64,000 nt of DNA from Thuidium tamariscinum (lineage: Eukaryota > Streptophyta > Bryopsida > Hypnales > Thuidiaceae), in the NCBI GenBank assembly GCA_947034885.2, contig OX344749.2, forward strand, positions 42,561,682 through 42,625,681, in the 5' to 3' direction. Positions within the stretch are counted from its first letter, which is position 1, and every line of letters starts with the position of its first letter. A program made the position numbers and the translations under genes. The notes under the pieces were generated by a model. That model saw only the letters and a program-made list of their open reading frames with translations. It made no database searches and was not told the origin of the DNA. Of the stretch, positions 47,561 through 59,309 are shown in pieces.

Positions 47561-49070
47561 AGTCTAACAACTAAAAGTCTCTTATAGAGGGAAAAATTAG
47601 AATTCCAAGAAGCTTTTTAGATAAAATAAATTATAGCTCAAGAAGAATTATAAAATGAAATCTTTCTTCCTTACAAGTTTTTCTTTTCTTCCCATTGTTG
47701 CATAAATTGATTTGCAAGCATATACAACAATTATTAAGACTTCTAGCCCCATTGAGAGATTCACTTAGTGATCAAAAGTCCACTTGTAGCTACTATTTTA
47801 ATATTTTGAAGAGAATCTTTGGCACTTTTGAAGGGAAGTTTTTCAACTTGTAGGGTCAAAAGACTATTTAATAGCTTAGCAAGCCATAGCCAAGAGACAA
47901 GACTTTTTGAAGTAGGCAGTCATCATTTTGCACTTGGTGTGCATGCCATGGGCCACTATTTTAAGCCTAGCCATGGTCACTAGTTGAATCATGGCCATTG
48001 GCATCCCATTATGGAGGTGGTCTTAACTCCAAAAGAACAACCTCTCTCACCAAAGCACTTTGTTAGAATTGATCTCATTTTTGAATCAATAGGTGCATTT
48101 GTCATTCCTACATGTGAAAAAATCATCCATTGGTTCTATATGTAATGGAGCTTAGTGGACATGAATAAACTTTTAATTTTGGAAATTTATAGAATATTAT
48201 ATGAGTATTAAAATTACTTAAAACAATTTGAGTTAATTTTAACTTGAGTAGCTTAACAATCTTACTCAAAACAAATAATCATTTTAGGGTAGAAGCACAC
48301 TACACACACCTTAAAAGTACATCAAAAAAGTACTTTTTGGAGATGTATCAAGGTTCAAGTACTTTTAAGGTTCAAGAAACTAATTTCTTTAAAATATTTT
48401 GCAAGTGAAGTAGATGAGTAATCTACTATGGATTAATTTTTAGTAGCCAAAAACTTGTAAAAGTTTTTTTGTTGGCCTCAAAAAGAACTTATCTCAAAAT
48501 AAAGTACATCAAACTTGTCCAAAATGAAGAAAGTACTTTGTGGAGGTTTCAAAAATTATTATATTATTATATTTTTTAAATTATCATATAAACTAGCTAC
48601 CATATAAAGGAATCTTGCTTAAAAGTGCAATATAATTGCAATTATCACTTGAATTTAGGAGCATTTTTAGGATTTTTTTTGGCAACAAAAAATAGATTAA
48701 AAAATATAATGTTTTACCTAGTTTTTTAATGTTAGAAGCTATGTATGGCCTTCACTTTAGAATGCTTAAAGGTCAAATCTCTAAAATAGCGTCTATTATA
48801 GAAGAAATAAAAAATACATTACCTCTTCCAAAGTATTGGGAGTATATAGAGACTTTTTTCTAGTATTATTGGTTGTTTATTCCAAAGTTTAGTTGGATCT
48901 CAATTATATATTGTCCATTATTTTTGGAGTAGATGTAGATGAGTTTAGTGTGCTTTAATAAAACTCAATGGCTAGTAAGAAACAAAAAAATACACTTTGT
49001 ACTTAATGTACTTTGGATACAAAAGAAGACACTTAAAGTACAATAAAATTTTGCCAAAAATTTACCTAGA
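47561..49070. other. AT-rich intergenic DNA, no gene seen
   Basis: Nothing recognisable was found. There are many copies of an AAAGTACTTT-like word around 48300-49050, which looks like a low-grade internal repeat rather than coding sequence. Confidence 0.4.
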
Positions 49071-49380
49071 TGGTGAATTTCAAAAAAATGGCAATATTCA
49101 CTATGCCATTTTTGGGACCGCATAGTCCAAACTAAAAGCTAACATCTAGGATAGGTATAGATTTTCAAACATCTAAGATATATGTAGATTTACAAAATCT
49201 ATGACGTTTTTACAGTTCGAACCTTGTGGTCTAAATCATCTTAGACTAGTATAGATTTTAGTCATCTACAATGTGTATAGATTTCAAAAATGTATGACAG
49301 GTTTAGATTTCAGACTTTGCGGTCCAAATTGTAAAAACTACCAAATTAATAGCATATTGCTGTTTTAATGAAATTCGCCA
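49071..49380. mobile_element. 310-bp MITE, GGCGAATTTCG family
   Basis: The left end is TGGTGAATTTCAAAAAAATGG and the right end is GTTTTAATGAAATTCGCCA. The flanks CTAGA and TCTAG extend the symmetry. The interior shares the GTCCAAAC and AAATCTA motifs of the 216-bp copy. Confidence 0.65.
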
Positions 49381-49899
49381 TCTAGTGTAGTGTGCTTTCA
49401 TCCTTTAGGCTAGAATCAAAGTATTTTTTTGTACTTTGATTTAGTTCCTAAAGATGGATATGGAATATATTGTATCTCTATATGACGAGATAGGTACATA
49501 CAACTTTACATGTATGTACCATATAGGAATTAGATTTTGTAATTTAACATAGAGGCACCTAAAATTGTCAAAATAAGCCATTCAACATAGTTGGAGGCAC
49601 TTTTTTCTAAAAATAACTTTTTTGTAGTATTACTAATTGAAAATCATAAATATTTAAAAATAATTACATTCTTCAGATTTTATGTGTAATTTCAAAGTGC
49701 AAACTCCCTAGACCACTAAAATTATCACATTGGTAGTTCCAAATTGAACTCTCCAAAAATCAATAGTCAACAAATCAAAGTTAAATATGTGTTCTTCAAA
49801 TGTGTCAGCAATCAAGATTTATCACTTAGAAGACACATTAACCAAAGTCTTGGGATACAATTAGGTGAGTCTAGGATACAAGAACAAGAACATCATGTA

Positions 49900-50919
49900 C
49901 GCTAATGAAGAACCCCCTTTTTTTGACTAGGGACCTATATCCTACCTATAGGATGTGGCTATTTCCAACCAAGGTTAGAAGAGATTTCTACCAAAGTTTG
50001 AAATGTACTTTTCCTCATTTTCAAGATTAGAACTAATAAGGTCATGTCACATGTCTTAAAGTATTCTAATGTATGCTGAAAGTACCGATTGGGAAAATAA
50101 TCTCTTTAATGATCAAAATTAGAAGAGTCTAGACATTGGCTAAGGGTTCAAAGTACTTTTTGACTTCCAAAACTTTTTGTGTACCTTGTATTATTGCTAA
50201 ACCAAAATCAAAGTATAAATAATTTCCCAATTTTTCAATTTGTAAAAACTTTGGAATTCAATAACTATTTGACTCCAAGTTGGAATGCCATGAAACAAAG
50301 CCCGTGCATCCCTCCTTGCCAAGAGCTTTTTGACTAGACCTAGCACACATCTAGGCAACACGGAGTGCAAGAGATCTCAATGTAATAGCCAAACCAAACC
50401 AAACAGCCAACAACCTGTTGTAAGGTATAGATTTCAATCTTGGAAATAAAGTTATGAATAATTTGCAATCCCCATATTTCCTATCTTTCTACATGGGAAA
50501 AATTTGCATTGCCTCATACTCCTCATGATATATTTTAGAATTGCTTAAGTGATTGGATATAGGTGGTTCTACCTAAGTACATAGAAGGTACTAACAAACC
50601 TTGCACATACTGTAAAAGTGTCGGTCCATTTTCTTTGAGAAACTAAACCATGTTCTTACAACAAACTAAAACATCAAACCCAAGCAAAACTACCCTCAAC
50701 CTCCAGTTATTACCCAAATAGGGGCCTCATCGCACACAGGTCACAACAAATATGAAGCAAAAACATTTGGCTGCCCATACTTGGATGGGGCTCTGAATAA
50801 AAGTTATAATACAAAACAATCACTTTCAACCCAACTCCCCGTGGTTTCTACTGCACCTGGGGCCCCATTGCACACAAATCAAATGTCATGAATGCATCCA
50901 AGAGATTTGAATAATCTTG
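49900..50919. repeat. duplicated 3' flank of copy C
   Basis: It matches 40980-41560 in its first half and the 3' flank of copy A (7905-8280) in its second half, for example GGCTGCCCATACTTGGATGG. It probably covers downstream and 3' UTR sequence. No gene was seen. Confidence 0.55.
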
Positions 50920-53442
50920 TCAACGCGGCAAAGGTTGCGTTGTGGTTACAAAATTCAAGGATTCATCGGGAACTTGCGACGGAGAGGGTTGCAAATGCCC
51001 TACTTCCAACACAATGGCTTCTCGAAGCTCGCGAATGACATCTCGCATGAACGGTTGGTGCACACCCTTGGGCTCCACACTTTGGATGGCGACCTCCGCT
51101 ACTTTCCACACACTGTCCATGTTGGGGTGGCAACTCTTCACTATAGGGTCCAGTATGCTCTCAATGTCGCCAGCTTGGAGAGAGTTGCGGACCTTCTCGC
51201 CTAGGTTCCACTCACTTTCATCTTCCAAACTATTGTCAATGGGCTTGCGGCCACACAAAAGTTCCAACAGGACCATGCCGAAGCTGTACCCGTCAGACTT
51301 CTTAGTCAAGTTGTTGGTAGACCAATACCTGCAGCAAGAGAGGGAGAGATGCAAGATTAGTAGGAGGAAATTAAAAAGGGCAATTGGCCTACTAAGAGGA
51401 AATGTGATCTCTGTTTTGGGTAGGAACACCTGGGATTCGTTGGATTGAAGTAGTTAATAGTGCAAGAACTAGTCCAGCAGGGGTAGTGAATTTATGCCAT
51501 GATAGGCAGATACAAGTCTATAGCAACTTTTAGAGGCTCATAAGTGTAGCATTCATGTGTCCCAATCTCTACAATCAATAGAAAATGTAGATTTGAGGTT
51601 GGACCAATTAGGTGGAGGGTTTTAGATCAGCAATACAAAAATGCTCAAACTTAAGTTGGGCATTTCAAAACTGCACCAATTTCCTCTTGCAAGGTGTGCA
51701 CATCCAAAAAAGCATGAATCTAACAATTGGGCAAGTTCATTTGTGTAAAACTCTTGTTGTCAATTCAAAAACAACTCCATGTTGCTTTTCATGTCAAAGT
51801 TGCAATTTGAAGCAAATATACTAAGCCTATTTTGGTGGTATGAAATTTTGCTAATGGCATGAACATGACTATAGAAAGGAAAATTGAAAGAGATTCAAAG
51901 TATTCTGCAAATGTGCTTACTCAGGATCTAAGTATCCAAGGGTCCCAATGGGTTGGGTAGAGACATGGGAAGCTTCTCCAGTTTCAGGGCCCACCCTGGA
52001 GATACCAAAGTCGGCCACCTTTGCCACATATTTGTCAGTGAGGAGGATATTGTTGCTCTTCACATCATGATGAATAATGTTTGGGATACAACCACCATGA
52101 AGATACTCCAAACCTTGTGCAGAGTTTAGAGCAATATCCAACCGCAATTTCCAATCTAAGGGCTCTTGATGCGCTAGAGGAGAGCCTGCATTGTCAAGCC
52201 ATATTGTTGTTATTAGAATGTAACCACATGTTTTATAAGCCAAATCAAAAGACAAAAATACAATCATGAATTAAAACATTGCAACAAAATTGCAAAAAGA
52301 ATTGTGGATTACAAAAATGGGTGAAAATGTGTGTTCCAATCACATGTGCAATTAGGATTGCCAAATGGAATGTATATAGGCAAATTCATTTCAAGTGGCA
52401 ATTCTGAGTGCACATTCTGTAATACTTAGAAATGCATAAAAACATGTCTCTTAAAACATGTGATTCAATGTAATTTTCTACCTGATTGTAAACTAAAAAA
52501 ACCTTATTTTACACAACTAGTGCATTTTCTAAATTCAAAATTGAAATATGCTCAAAAGTTCAAAATTGAAACTATAAAGACTCAACGTGTTTTGTTATTA
52601 GACACCAAATTCCATAGAAAACATACCATAGAGGTGTTCACGAACAGTGCCTTTGTACATAAACTTGTACACCAACATTTGATTCTTTTCTTCAATGCAA
52701 TATCCCACCAATGAAACTAGATTTCTGTGGTGTATTCTTGACAACAATTGTACCTGGTGAAAAACATATCAAAACTAGAGCTTCCAAAAACAAAGCACAA
52801 TACATGATTTGAATGTTGCTAGATAGGAAAGACCCACATTGATAAGCTCAAGTGAGTCTAGCTCTAAGTAATGACAACCAAGCCTAGGCATAATTATGAG
52901 GGAGCAAACATTAATTAAGAAATTGGACAACAATAGGTATAGAAATTGAAAAGAAAACACAAAGAAGGAATGGAGTTTGTACCTCGTTGCTGAATTCATT
53001 AACCCCTTGCCGAGAATTGGCATCTAAGACCTTGACCGCCACTTCTTGGCCCTCCAATTTGCCATAGTACACAGGCCCAAATCCTCCTTCTCCAAGCTTC
53101 TTGTTGAAGTTTTGCGTGGCGGATGTCACCTCCGCAAATGAGTATAGCTTTGCACCTTGTATGCTCCTATTCGCCATTACTACCACACCATTGTTCCTTC
53201 CCCTACTGCCATTATTGACCTGGTGGTTGGGAAACTCCATAAATTTGTTGACTTTTGCCTTGTTGCGTCTCCTAATGCAACAGAAGACGAGCAAGAGAGC
53301 TCCAAGGCCTAGGATTCCGCCCACCACACCTGCTATCACACCCGTGTTGAATGACTTCTTCTTGGAGCTTGGAGAATTTGAGGGGGGAATGACTTGAATA
53401 GTTGAATTACTTGAATTGTTGCTTATGGGGTTGCCTTGGATG
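50920..53442 (-). pseudogene. copy C exons 7-10: membrane span and kinase, open but HRD lost
   Basis: Exon 7 (52983-53442, ATAG acceptor) has the membrane span [36 protein letters not shown] and EVAVKVLD. Exon 8 (52627-52753) keeps the hinge tyrosine. Exon 9 (51921-52185) has [14 protein letters not shown], so the HRD arginine is histidine, and VADFGISRV. Exon 10 (50920-51328) has SDGYSFGMVLLELLCGRKPI. All splice sites are canonical. A transcript starting downstream of the damaged ectodomain could still encode a membrane-anchored kinase, probably of low or no activity; this is speculative. Confidence 0.82.
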
Positions 53443-54510
53443 CTATGTACATAAGTAAACCAATGCAACATAATTATGGCTCAATAGTTGCTCAAGCCAA
53501 TGCTAAAGAATTACACATGCAAAAAAATGAAAGGGCACATTGTTGTAGGTTTCAATTAGTGTATTTCCTAACTTTACAATATTTGTAATTTTGGTCCATT
53601 TTAGTGTTGAAAATTACACATGCAATTTCCAACCTCATTTAAGACAAAGCAATTGACTGAATTCAATGCATGTAACTAGGTTTCAATCAGACAACAAGGT
53701 TTCAATTCCAACTTTACAATATTCATTAGTTAAGCCAATTCTAGAGTTGGAACTATTAGGACTTAGGTGTGTCTATGGTCGTATGTGATGAAATGGCATA
53801 TTTCAAAGCATAGAAATTGTGACATCAAAGTCCTCAAACATCAAAACATTGAGACCAGAATAGATTTGAGGATTTTAAAAGTATGCAAAGTTCAGGAGAT
53901 TTCAAGGTTTGGACAAATCTAATGATTACAATAGGTCTATAGTTGTATGGTAGTCATAGAGGTTAAAATTTTTTGAAAGAGAGGAAGTTAAAGTGCTTAC
54001 TCCAATGCCAGTCCTGATCTTTGCAAGCTTGCGGGAACTGTCCCAGTGAGGTTATTGTTGGTGAGGATTCTGATCAAACATGAATGAGAAGTAGAGTGGT
54101 CAATTACATGGAGCAAAGTTAGGAGCTTGTTTCTGGAGCATTGGCCAAGTAAACTGGAATATTTTAAGGCAAGAAATCAAATTATTTTTTACTTTTTTGT
54201 TGTATGTGAGATGCAATAGCTTTAGATGATGAGGATGTTAGATTTGATGTGACAAAGGATGTACTTACAATTCTGTTAATCCTAGAAGGCTTGCCAAGGA
54301 ATCGAGAATAGAACCACTTAAACTATTGTTTGCAAGTTGCCTGCACAACAATAAGAGAACTTCAATACATTCAACTTAAAGACCCTTGATTTGGTTTCAC
54401 TCTTCTCAGTTGTCAAGACTAGTGCTTTGCAAATAGAAGCAATTTTGGTAAAGTAGTATGAAATTTCTACAATACTTGAAGATTCTAGGGCTTAGAATTG
54501 CAAGGGCTAG

Positions 54511-55657
54511 GGGGTCATTGCAAGAAAGATTGACCATTTTTGTAGTGTTTTTTGAGAGTATTTATGAGTTTCTTAGGAATACTATATAATTAGAAAAAAA
54601 AATTGAAAAAAATTGAAAAAAAAAATTTAATATATACACCTCTAACAAGAAGATATCCTAGGAAGGAAAAGCATAGAAACATTCTCTAAGTAGGAGAACT
54701 AGAAAAGTGCAAAATCCCCAAACTGCAAAGTGTGACAAATTAGCTAAGTTGAGATTTAAATATAAAATGATTTTTGAAAATTTCTCAAAAAATAAGGAAT
54801 TTGATCATTATTAAATTAGACATATCCAATAAAAATTCAAGTTAATTGGATTCATGCTTCTAAAGTTATATAGATGACAACTTTGTTGTTCTAAGTGTGA
54901 CGCAAAATAGTACCAGGGTGATTGCAAGAAACACTTGTCCTATTTTGTGTCACACTACGTGTGCTAATTTGTTTTTTGGCCATAACTTTTTTGTTTTGGC
55001 TCCGATTGACTCAAGATTTGTAGAGAAGGTACTCATAACTATCATAAGCCTTCCATAATTTTTTCATAATTTTCAAAAATAGTTTACTATCCAAAAATAG
55101 ACCCCGATTGGATGTCACACTTGGCAGTTTAGGGTTTTTTAGTATTATGGAGTACCTTTTTTTAATGATTATAAGATGAAATTTGGATGAGATGGTCTTC
55201 TAATAGACTTCTAGCTCCCCAGGGAAGGATTTTTAAAAATAGTTAATTTTATGTGGTGTGGAGGTCTACAAAGTGAGCTCCCTTCTGCTTGTATTTTGAA
55301 ACATATAAAATATTATTTTGGTAGGTTTCTTTGTGAATGATCATCTCCATAAAGTTGTTGAAAATGGACACCTTTTATTTTTTGAAAATATCTATTTTTA
55401 CTATTTTTCCCTAATTAAAACATGAAGGTATGTATTTTCTGGAGGTTTGGCACTTTTCAAGTTCTCCTACTTAGAGAATTTTTCTATCCATTTCCTTCGG
55501 TGAAAACCTTCATCTTAGAGGTATATACACTATTCATATTTTTCAAATTTTTTTCAAATTAATTTTCTAATTTTAAAGTACTCCCGAAAAAATCAGCCAA
55601 ACGCAACAAAATCGGCAGGTGTTTCTTGCAATCACCCACCAATCTTTCTTGCAAGGG
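54511..55657. mobile_element. 1.15-kb insertion in a copy C intron, carrying a nested element
   Basis: Copy B reads GCAAGGGCTAGGCTTGAAT without interruption near 32383-32402. Copy C has CTAG (54507-54510), GGGGTCATTGCAAGAAAG, the insertion, CTTTCTTGCAAGGG and CTAG (55658-55661), then GCTTAAAT. The ends are of the GGTCATTGCAAGAAA type, with a CTAG duplication. It contains the 722-bp element at 54916-55637. Confidence 0.7.
54916..55637. mobile_element. 722-bp GGGTGATTGC-family element, ACCA duplication
   Basis: The ends GGGTGATTGCAAGAAACAC and GTGTTTCTTGCAATCACCC are flanked by ACCA at 54912-54915 and 55638-55641. It is nearly a full-length reverse-complement match of 24360-25081. It is nested near the right end of the element at 54511-55657, so it is the younger of the two. 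Confidence 0.82.
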
Positions 55658-56473
55658 CTAGGCTTAAATACAAATGACAAGAGATGAAATTGAGATTGCA
55701 AGCAAACAATGACAAACCCAATTTATTCTCTTTTGACACTAGTACCATGACTCTAGTATGCCCACTGTAGAAGGAAATTAATTTCACTATGCTCAGAAGG
55801 AAAGCCCCCTTAACCCAACAATTCGGGTGCAAAAATCTTACAAAGATGTAAGAGAAGTTAACTCTGCAAAAGTAGTAGGAATCTCGCTTGTAAGATTGTA
55901 ACCATTTAACTTCCTGAAAAACACAACCACCATGTATTCAATCAGCAATCTTTAATGACGAAAACACCCTGGCGCTCTAAAGGAAATGCTGCCCATGCCC
56001 AAGTTGAAGCCTGCATACGACCTTGTTCAGAGTTTCATCCCTCATCCAAAAGCAATTCCATAGAAGTCTTACACTGTGAGCACTCTCGGAGAAGCACTAG
56101 CACTACATGCGATTTAGTCATAAGGGACGGGCAAACAGGGGTCCCCGGACCAACCAGTCAACGATAGAGCTACCTTGATGGTCTGAAGCGTAGCAGCTGT
56201 GAACACAAAGGAGAAACACAAACTTCAGCACACAATTGTAGCATATCCTTCAGCAAAATTATGAGAGGGGATCAGCTTCTAGTTCCCAATGAAGAGGTAA
56301 TTGCATTCAAAATTTGAAAACCCTACGCACGACCAATTGGTCGGAAACAAGATTAAAGTCTCAGCCTCACGAGGGGATCGAGTTGGGATAAAAACAGCCA
56401 AAAAATGGCATAAAAAATTGCAAGCTCCCGCACCCTAAGCCCACAACCGTTCAAGTGGGAGAGAGTGACCTAC

Positions 56474-56975
56474 CGTCATAGGCATAAGTAGGTTTTGTCA
56501 ATTCCCGAAACTTCGCCAACAGTTCCGCCCCATTGACAAGGGGACCGTCAACAGTCAATAGAGGATCAGTAAATTTGAGGGTCACGGCCGACGTATCCGT
56601 CAATGACATGTTTTCCCAGTAAAACACAAGGGCCTCGTTGATACCCCCGACTGAGTATAAATATTGATCGGGGTTTCAGGTAAGGGAGTGTCATTCGGAA
56701 CGCTGACATTGAACTGCCTAGAAGTCGCAGTGGCGGTGGCTGAAATCTCGGCGAACCACAAGTAATACACGGAGGGGATATGAACGGAAGCAGATCCTAA
56801 AAGGTAAGGTAGAACGAGGTCGGAAACGTTGGTCGGGGTTATGGCGGTTTGCAGCACTGCTTGCGGAGGCTTAATTGCTAGACCCCGATCATCCACAAGA
56901 ACTGTTGTCGATACTGTTGTTGTTCCATCTACTGTCCATGGTTTCCATCCCCAGTCATATGCATCATCTGGATAT
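56474..56975 (-). pseudogene. copy C exon 2: malectin second half, frameshifted
   Basis: It begins RYPDDAYDWGWKPW after a GCAG acceptor and reads to INIYTQSGV, where the frame breaks. Copy B has fifteen bases between TAT and ATCAAC; copy C has fourteen. After the break the other frame continues the homology (NMSLTDTSAVTL) to a GTAGGT donor. Confidence 0.85.
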
Positions 56976-57224
56976 CTGCATTCCATTCACGCAGTTAATA
57001 TTTCCAAAGCCAGATCGAAAACTTGCAAAAGCCACACATTGCTTCCAGCTCTTATCGCCAAGCTCTAGTAAGAGTTCTGATGTGGGTGTGACTCTGTTAC
57101 GAGTTCTGATTAATCACAAATTCCTTTGGATTCCAGCCGAAAGATGAAAAGTACCTGTGCCATTAAGAGCCGGCACATTGACAAAATAAACAAAATGCGA
57201 ACAGATCGTGTCTAAAGCTTAGCT

Positions 57225-57280
57225 ATATGCTCTTTTAGAGGCCCTCTTGAGAGCTCAAAAATCCTCTAATGGTAAAAGCA
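57225..57280. repeat. deletion junction in unit C with a transposon-end remnant
   Basis: CTCTTTTAGAGGCC followed by AAAAATCCTCTAATGGTAAAA resembles 21960-22000 (CTCTTTTAAAGGCC, AAAAACTCTTCTAATGCTAAA). To the left the sequence matches copy B intron 1 (about 34520); to the right it matches 36812 onward. It therefore marks the loss of about 2.3 kb including exon 1. Confidence 0.55.
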
Positions 57281-58360
57281 ATTCAGAATTGAACCAGAAC
57301 ATGTAATCATATTTCCAGGATTTCAAACACACCACGTGGAGAGAAAATGCTGAAACTGTCTACCGGTAGTCACCTGTAAGACATCACAAAAATCATCTCT
57401 CGTCTACAGAAGCGAGAAATTAAGGGAACTGGGTGACATAACTCTACGTGAAGTGTGCCCGTAATCAATAGAAGTCTACATGTTATGATACGCATACCTA
57501 GACCCTCCACATTGTCAACCTTCTCTCTACCACGTCCTGCACGATCCTCTCTTACAGTCACTCTGTTATGTCACAAGGTGTTGTAGTATGAAACAATCTG
57601 CAGATGTCATGTCCAGGTACACTGATTCATCCTGTAGTGCATGTGACGGTGGTTCACAAAAGTCAAACTATTTTGGTTCAGAGCAGGTTGAAGTGTTGAA
57701 CCCACTTGGTATTATACTGAGAAATTGGCACCCCCAAAAAAAATTGGAAACGGCAATACGGAGTAATTTTTAAGGTGACTCAAATTTGTTGCCCTCACTG
57801 AGAGGATAAAGCAGAGCAGTGTCTGGTGAGTTTGGAAACCTCCACTATCATGCAATGCACGACTCTTGCATCGTCGCTGATAGAAGTTAGAACAGAATAT
57901 ATCGAAGAAGCCAAACGCCACCGGAAACTAACAATACGGTCAACCTCTCTCTGAGACCTTTCTCACATTTACCGACAGTGTGGGGAAAGCACAGTATGGA
58001 GACGGCAGCTTCAAGTCCGAACTTTCCGCGTTTGTATTGTCTCCGAGCTCAAATATTCCCGACAACGTAACGAAGCCTTCCACACGAATGCACACAGAAA
58101 GTAAACACCGACATTCATCGAATACATGACTGCCCTCATACGAACTCTGAGCCATTCCTATCTGAACGACTCCATCGTAAAACACCCGAACTCACACTTG
58201 CACTTACTAATCATGCCTCCTCCTCCTCCGAAAACTCTTGCAATTAAAATGATGATGGAACTCACACCGGGAACATCGGAGCCAGCACCAAGCTGCAGAT
58301 GCACTCCAACACGCAAACCTGCCATCGATCTATACCCCCCAAGAGTGCTGCGCACTAAAC

Positions 58361-58537
58361 AGATATTTCGTTAAAGCTGGCGGTATTCCTACACCATTTT
58401 TCCATTCATTTTCTAGGACAAGTATAGATTTTAGACCTTAGGGTCTTGAAATCTTGGATTTGTATACATTTAGGCCGCACGGTCTAAACCTCAAAATGCC
58501 AAGTTTGTGCTATATCGCTCATTTTAACGAAATATCT
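58361..58537. mobile_element. 177-bp MITE, GGCGAATTTCG-related
   Basis: The ends AGATATTTCGTTAAA and TTTAACGAAATATCT are perfect inverted repeats of 15 bases. The second block GGCGGTATTCC matches other family members. Unit B (about 38190) reads GTGCACTAGTACCATTCC through the site, so this is a true insertion in unit C. Confidence 0.78.
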
Positions 58538-58952
58538 ACCATTCCTTCCGTAGGACTCCTGAAATCCATTCCAGGCCCATCTCACAGAATCAAACCCAAC
58601 TGGCTTGAACCCGACATACAGTAACCGTGCGTTGTGGCAAGGCATATTTTGGATTTTCTCCGTTTAGCAAGTCTTGGGAGCGGAAGTCAGGAACTTAGTA
58701 ACCGGAATTTCTCAAGGAACGGATAAGATCCTGCAATAGTACCGGATAATGCTGTAGTGACCGGTAGCGGAACAAATCCGGTCCAGGACGACGGAATACC
58801 GGAACAGAAAATATTCCGGACCCTACGAAACCGGAACGGATTCTACCCGGATTCTGTTCCAGAGCGGAACGGATGCTTTCCGGACTTGGACCGATCGGAT
58901 GGGAACAGGAACGGATGGTCAGGAATGGAAGACCGGATCCATTTCTGGAAAC

Positions 58953-58958
58953 TATATA
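58953..58958 (+). promoter_or_regulatory. TATA box upstream of the 561-residue frame
   Basis: CTATATAAGG sits about 350 bases before the ATG at 59310 and just after the dense CCGGA/GGAACGGAT motif cluster. This is a plausible core promoter for the element's transcript. It was judged by sequence only. Confidence 0.45.
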
Positions 58959-59309
58959 AGGCCTGACATTTTCAGTTGGCCCATTTGCTCTCAGGCGCTT
59001 CGTTGTGTGTTTTTTAACTCTCAACGTTTTCCACCTTTCTGTGAGTTTGTTTTCTGCGCGTATTTGGTGGCGCAACTTTGTGTGGCGCAGCTGTCAGTGG
59101 TAGCGCCTGGTACTTGTCAGGGCGGGCGATTGTCAATGTGCGCGGGTTTCAGATGGTGCGCCCAGGCGTTGGTGTGCGCGGGAGGACTGTGTGTGTGTTT
59201 GTGCAGGTGGTTAATACGGGCAGATTAGTTTTGTGTCTGTTTGTGAGAGTGTGTGAGGAACGGGACGTGTGGCTAGGAGGGAAGTGAGGTAGTTTTCCGG
59301 ATAGTTGCC

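Larger units (their letters stand above)
54001..56196 (-). pseudogene. copy C exons 3-6: LRR region with stop in exon 3
   Basis: Exon 3 (56073-56196) encodes ATLQTIKVALSLTGWSGDPC, then a TAA stop in place of Trp. LRR exons at 55842-55913, 54269-54340 and 54001-54069 have the same lengths and phases as in copy B. The intron between the first two LRR exons contains two nested insertions (54511-55657 and 54916-55637). Confidence 0.82.
50920..56975 (-). pseudogene. receptor kinase copy C: exon 1 lost, frameshift, stop, HHD
   Basis: This is the third copy of the malectin-like/LRR receptor kinase. Exons matching copy B are 56474-56975 (malectin second half), 56073-56196, 55842-55913, 54269-54340, 54001-54069, 52983-53442, 52627-52753, 51921-52185 and 50920-51328. 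Exon 1, with signal peptide and malectin first half, is missing: DNA beyond 57225 jumps to sequence matching 36810 of unit B, a loss of about 2.3 kb. Exon 2 is 502 bases where a multiple-of-three change from 500 is needed; one base of a G-run is missing near 56644. Exon 3 has TAA (56114-56116) where copy B has TGG. HRD reads HHD and SDVYSFG reads SDGYSFG. The exon 7-10 frame is otherwise open. Confidence 0.86.
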
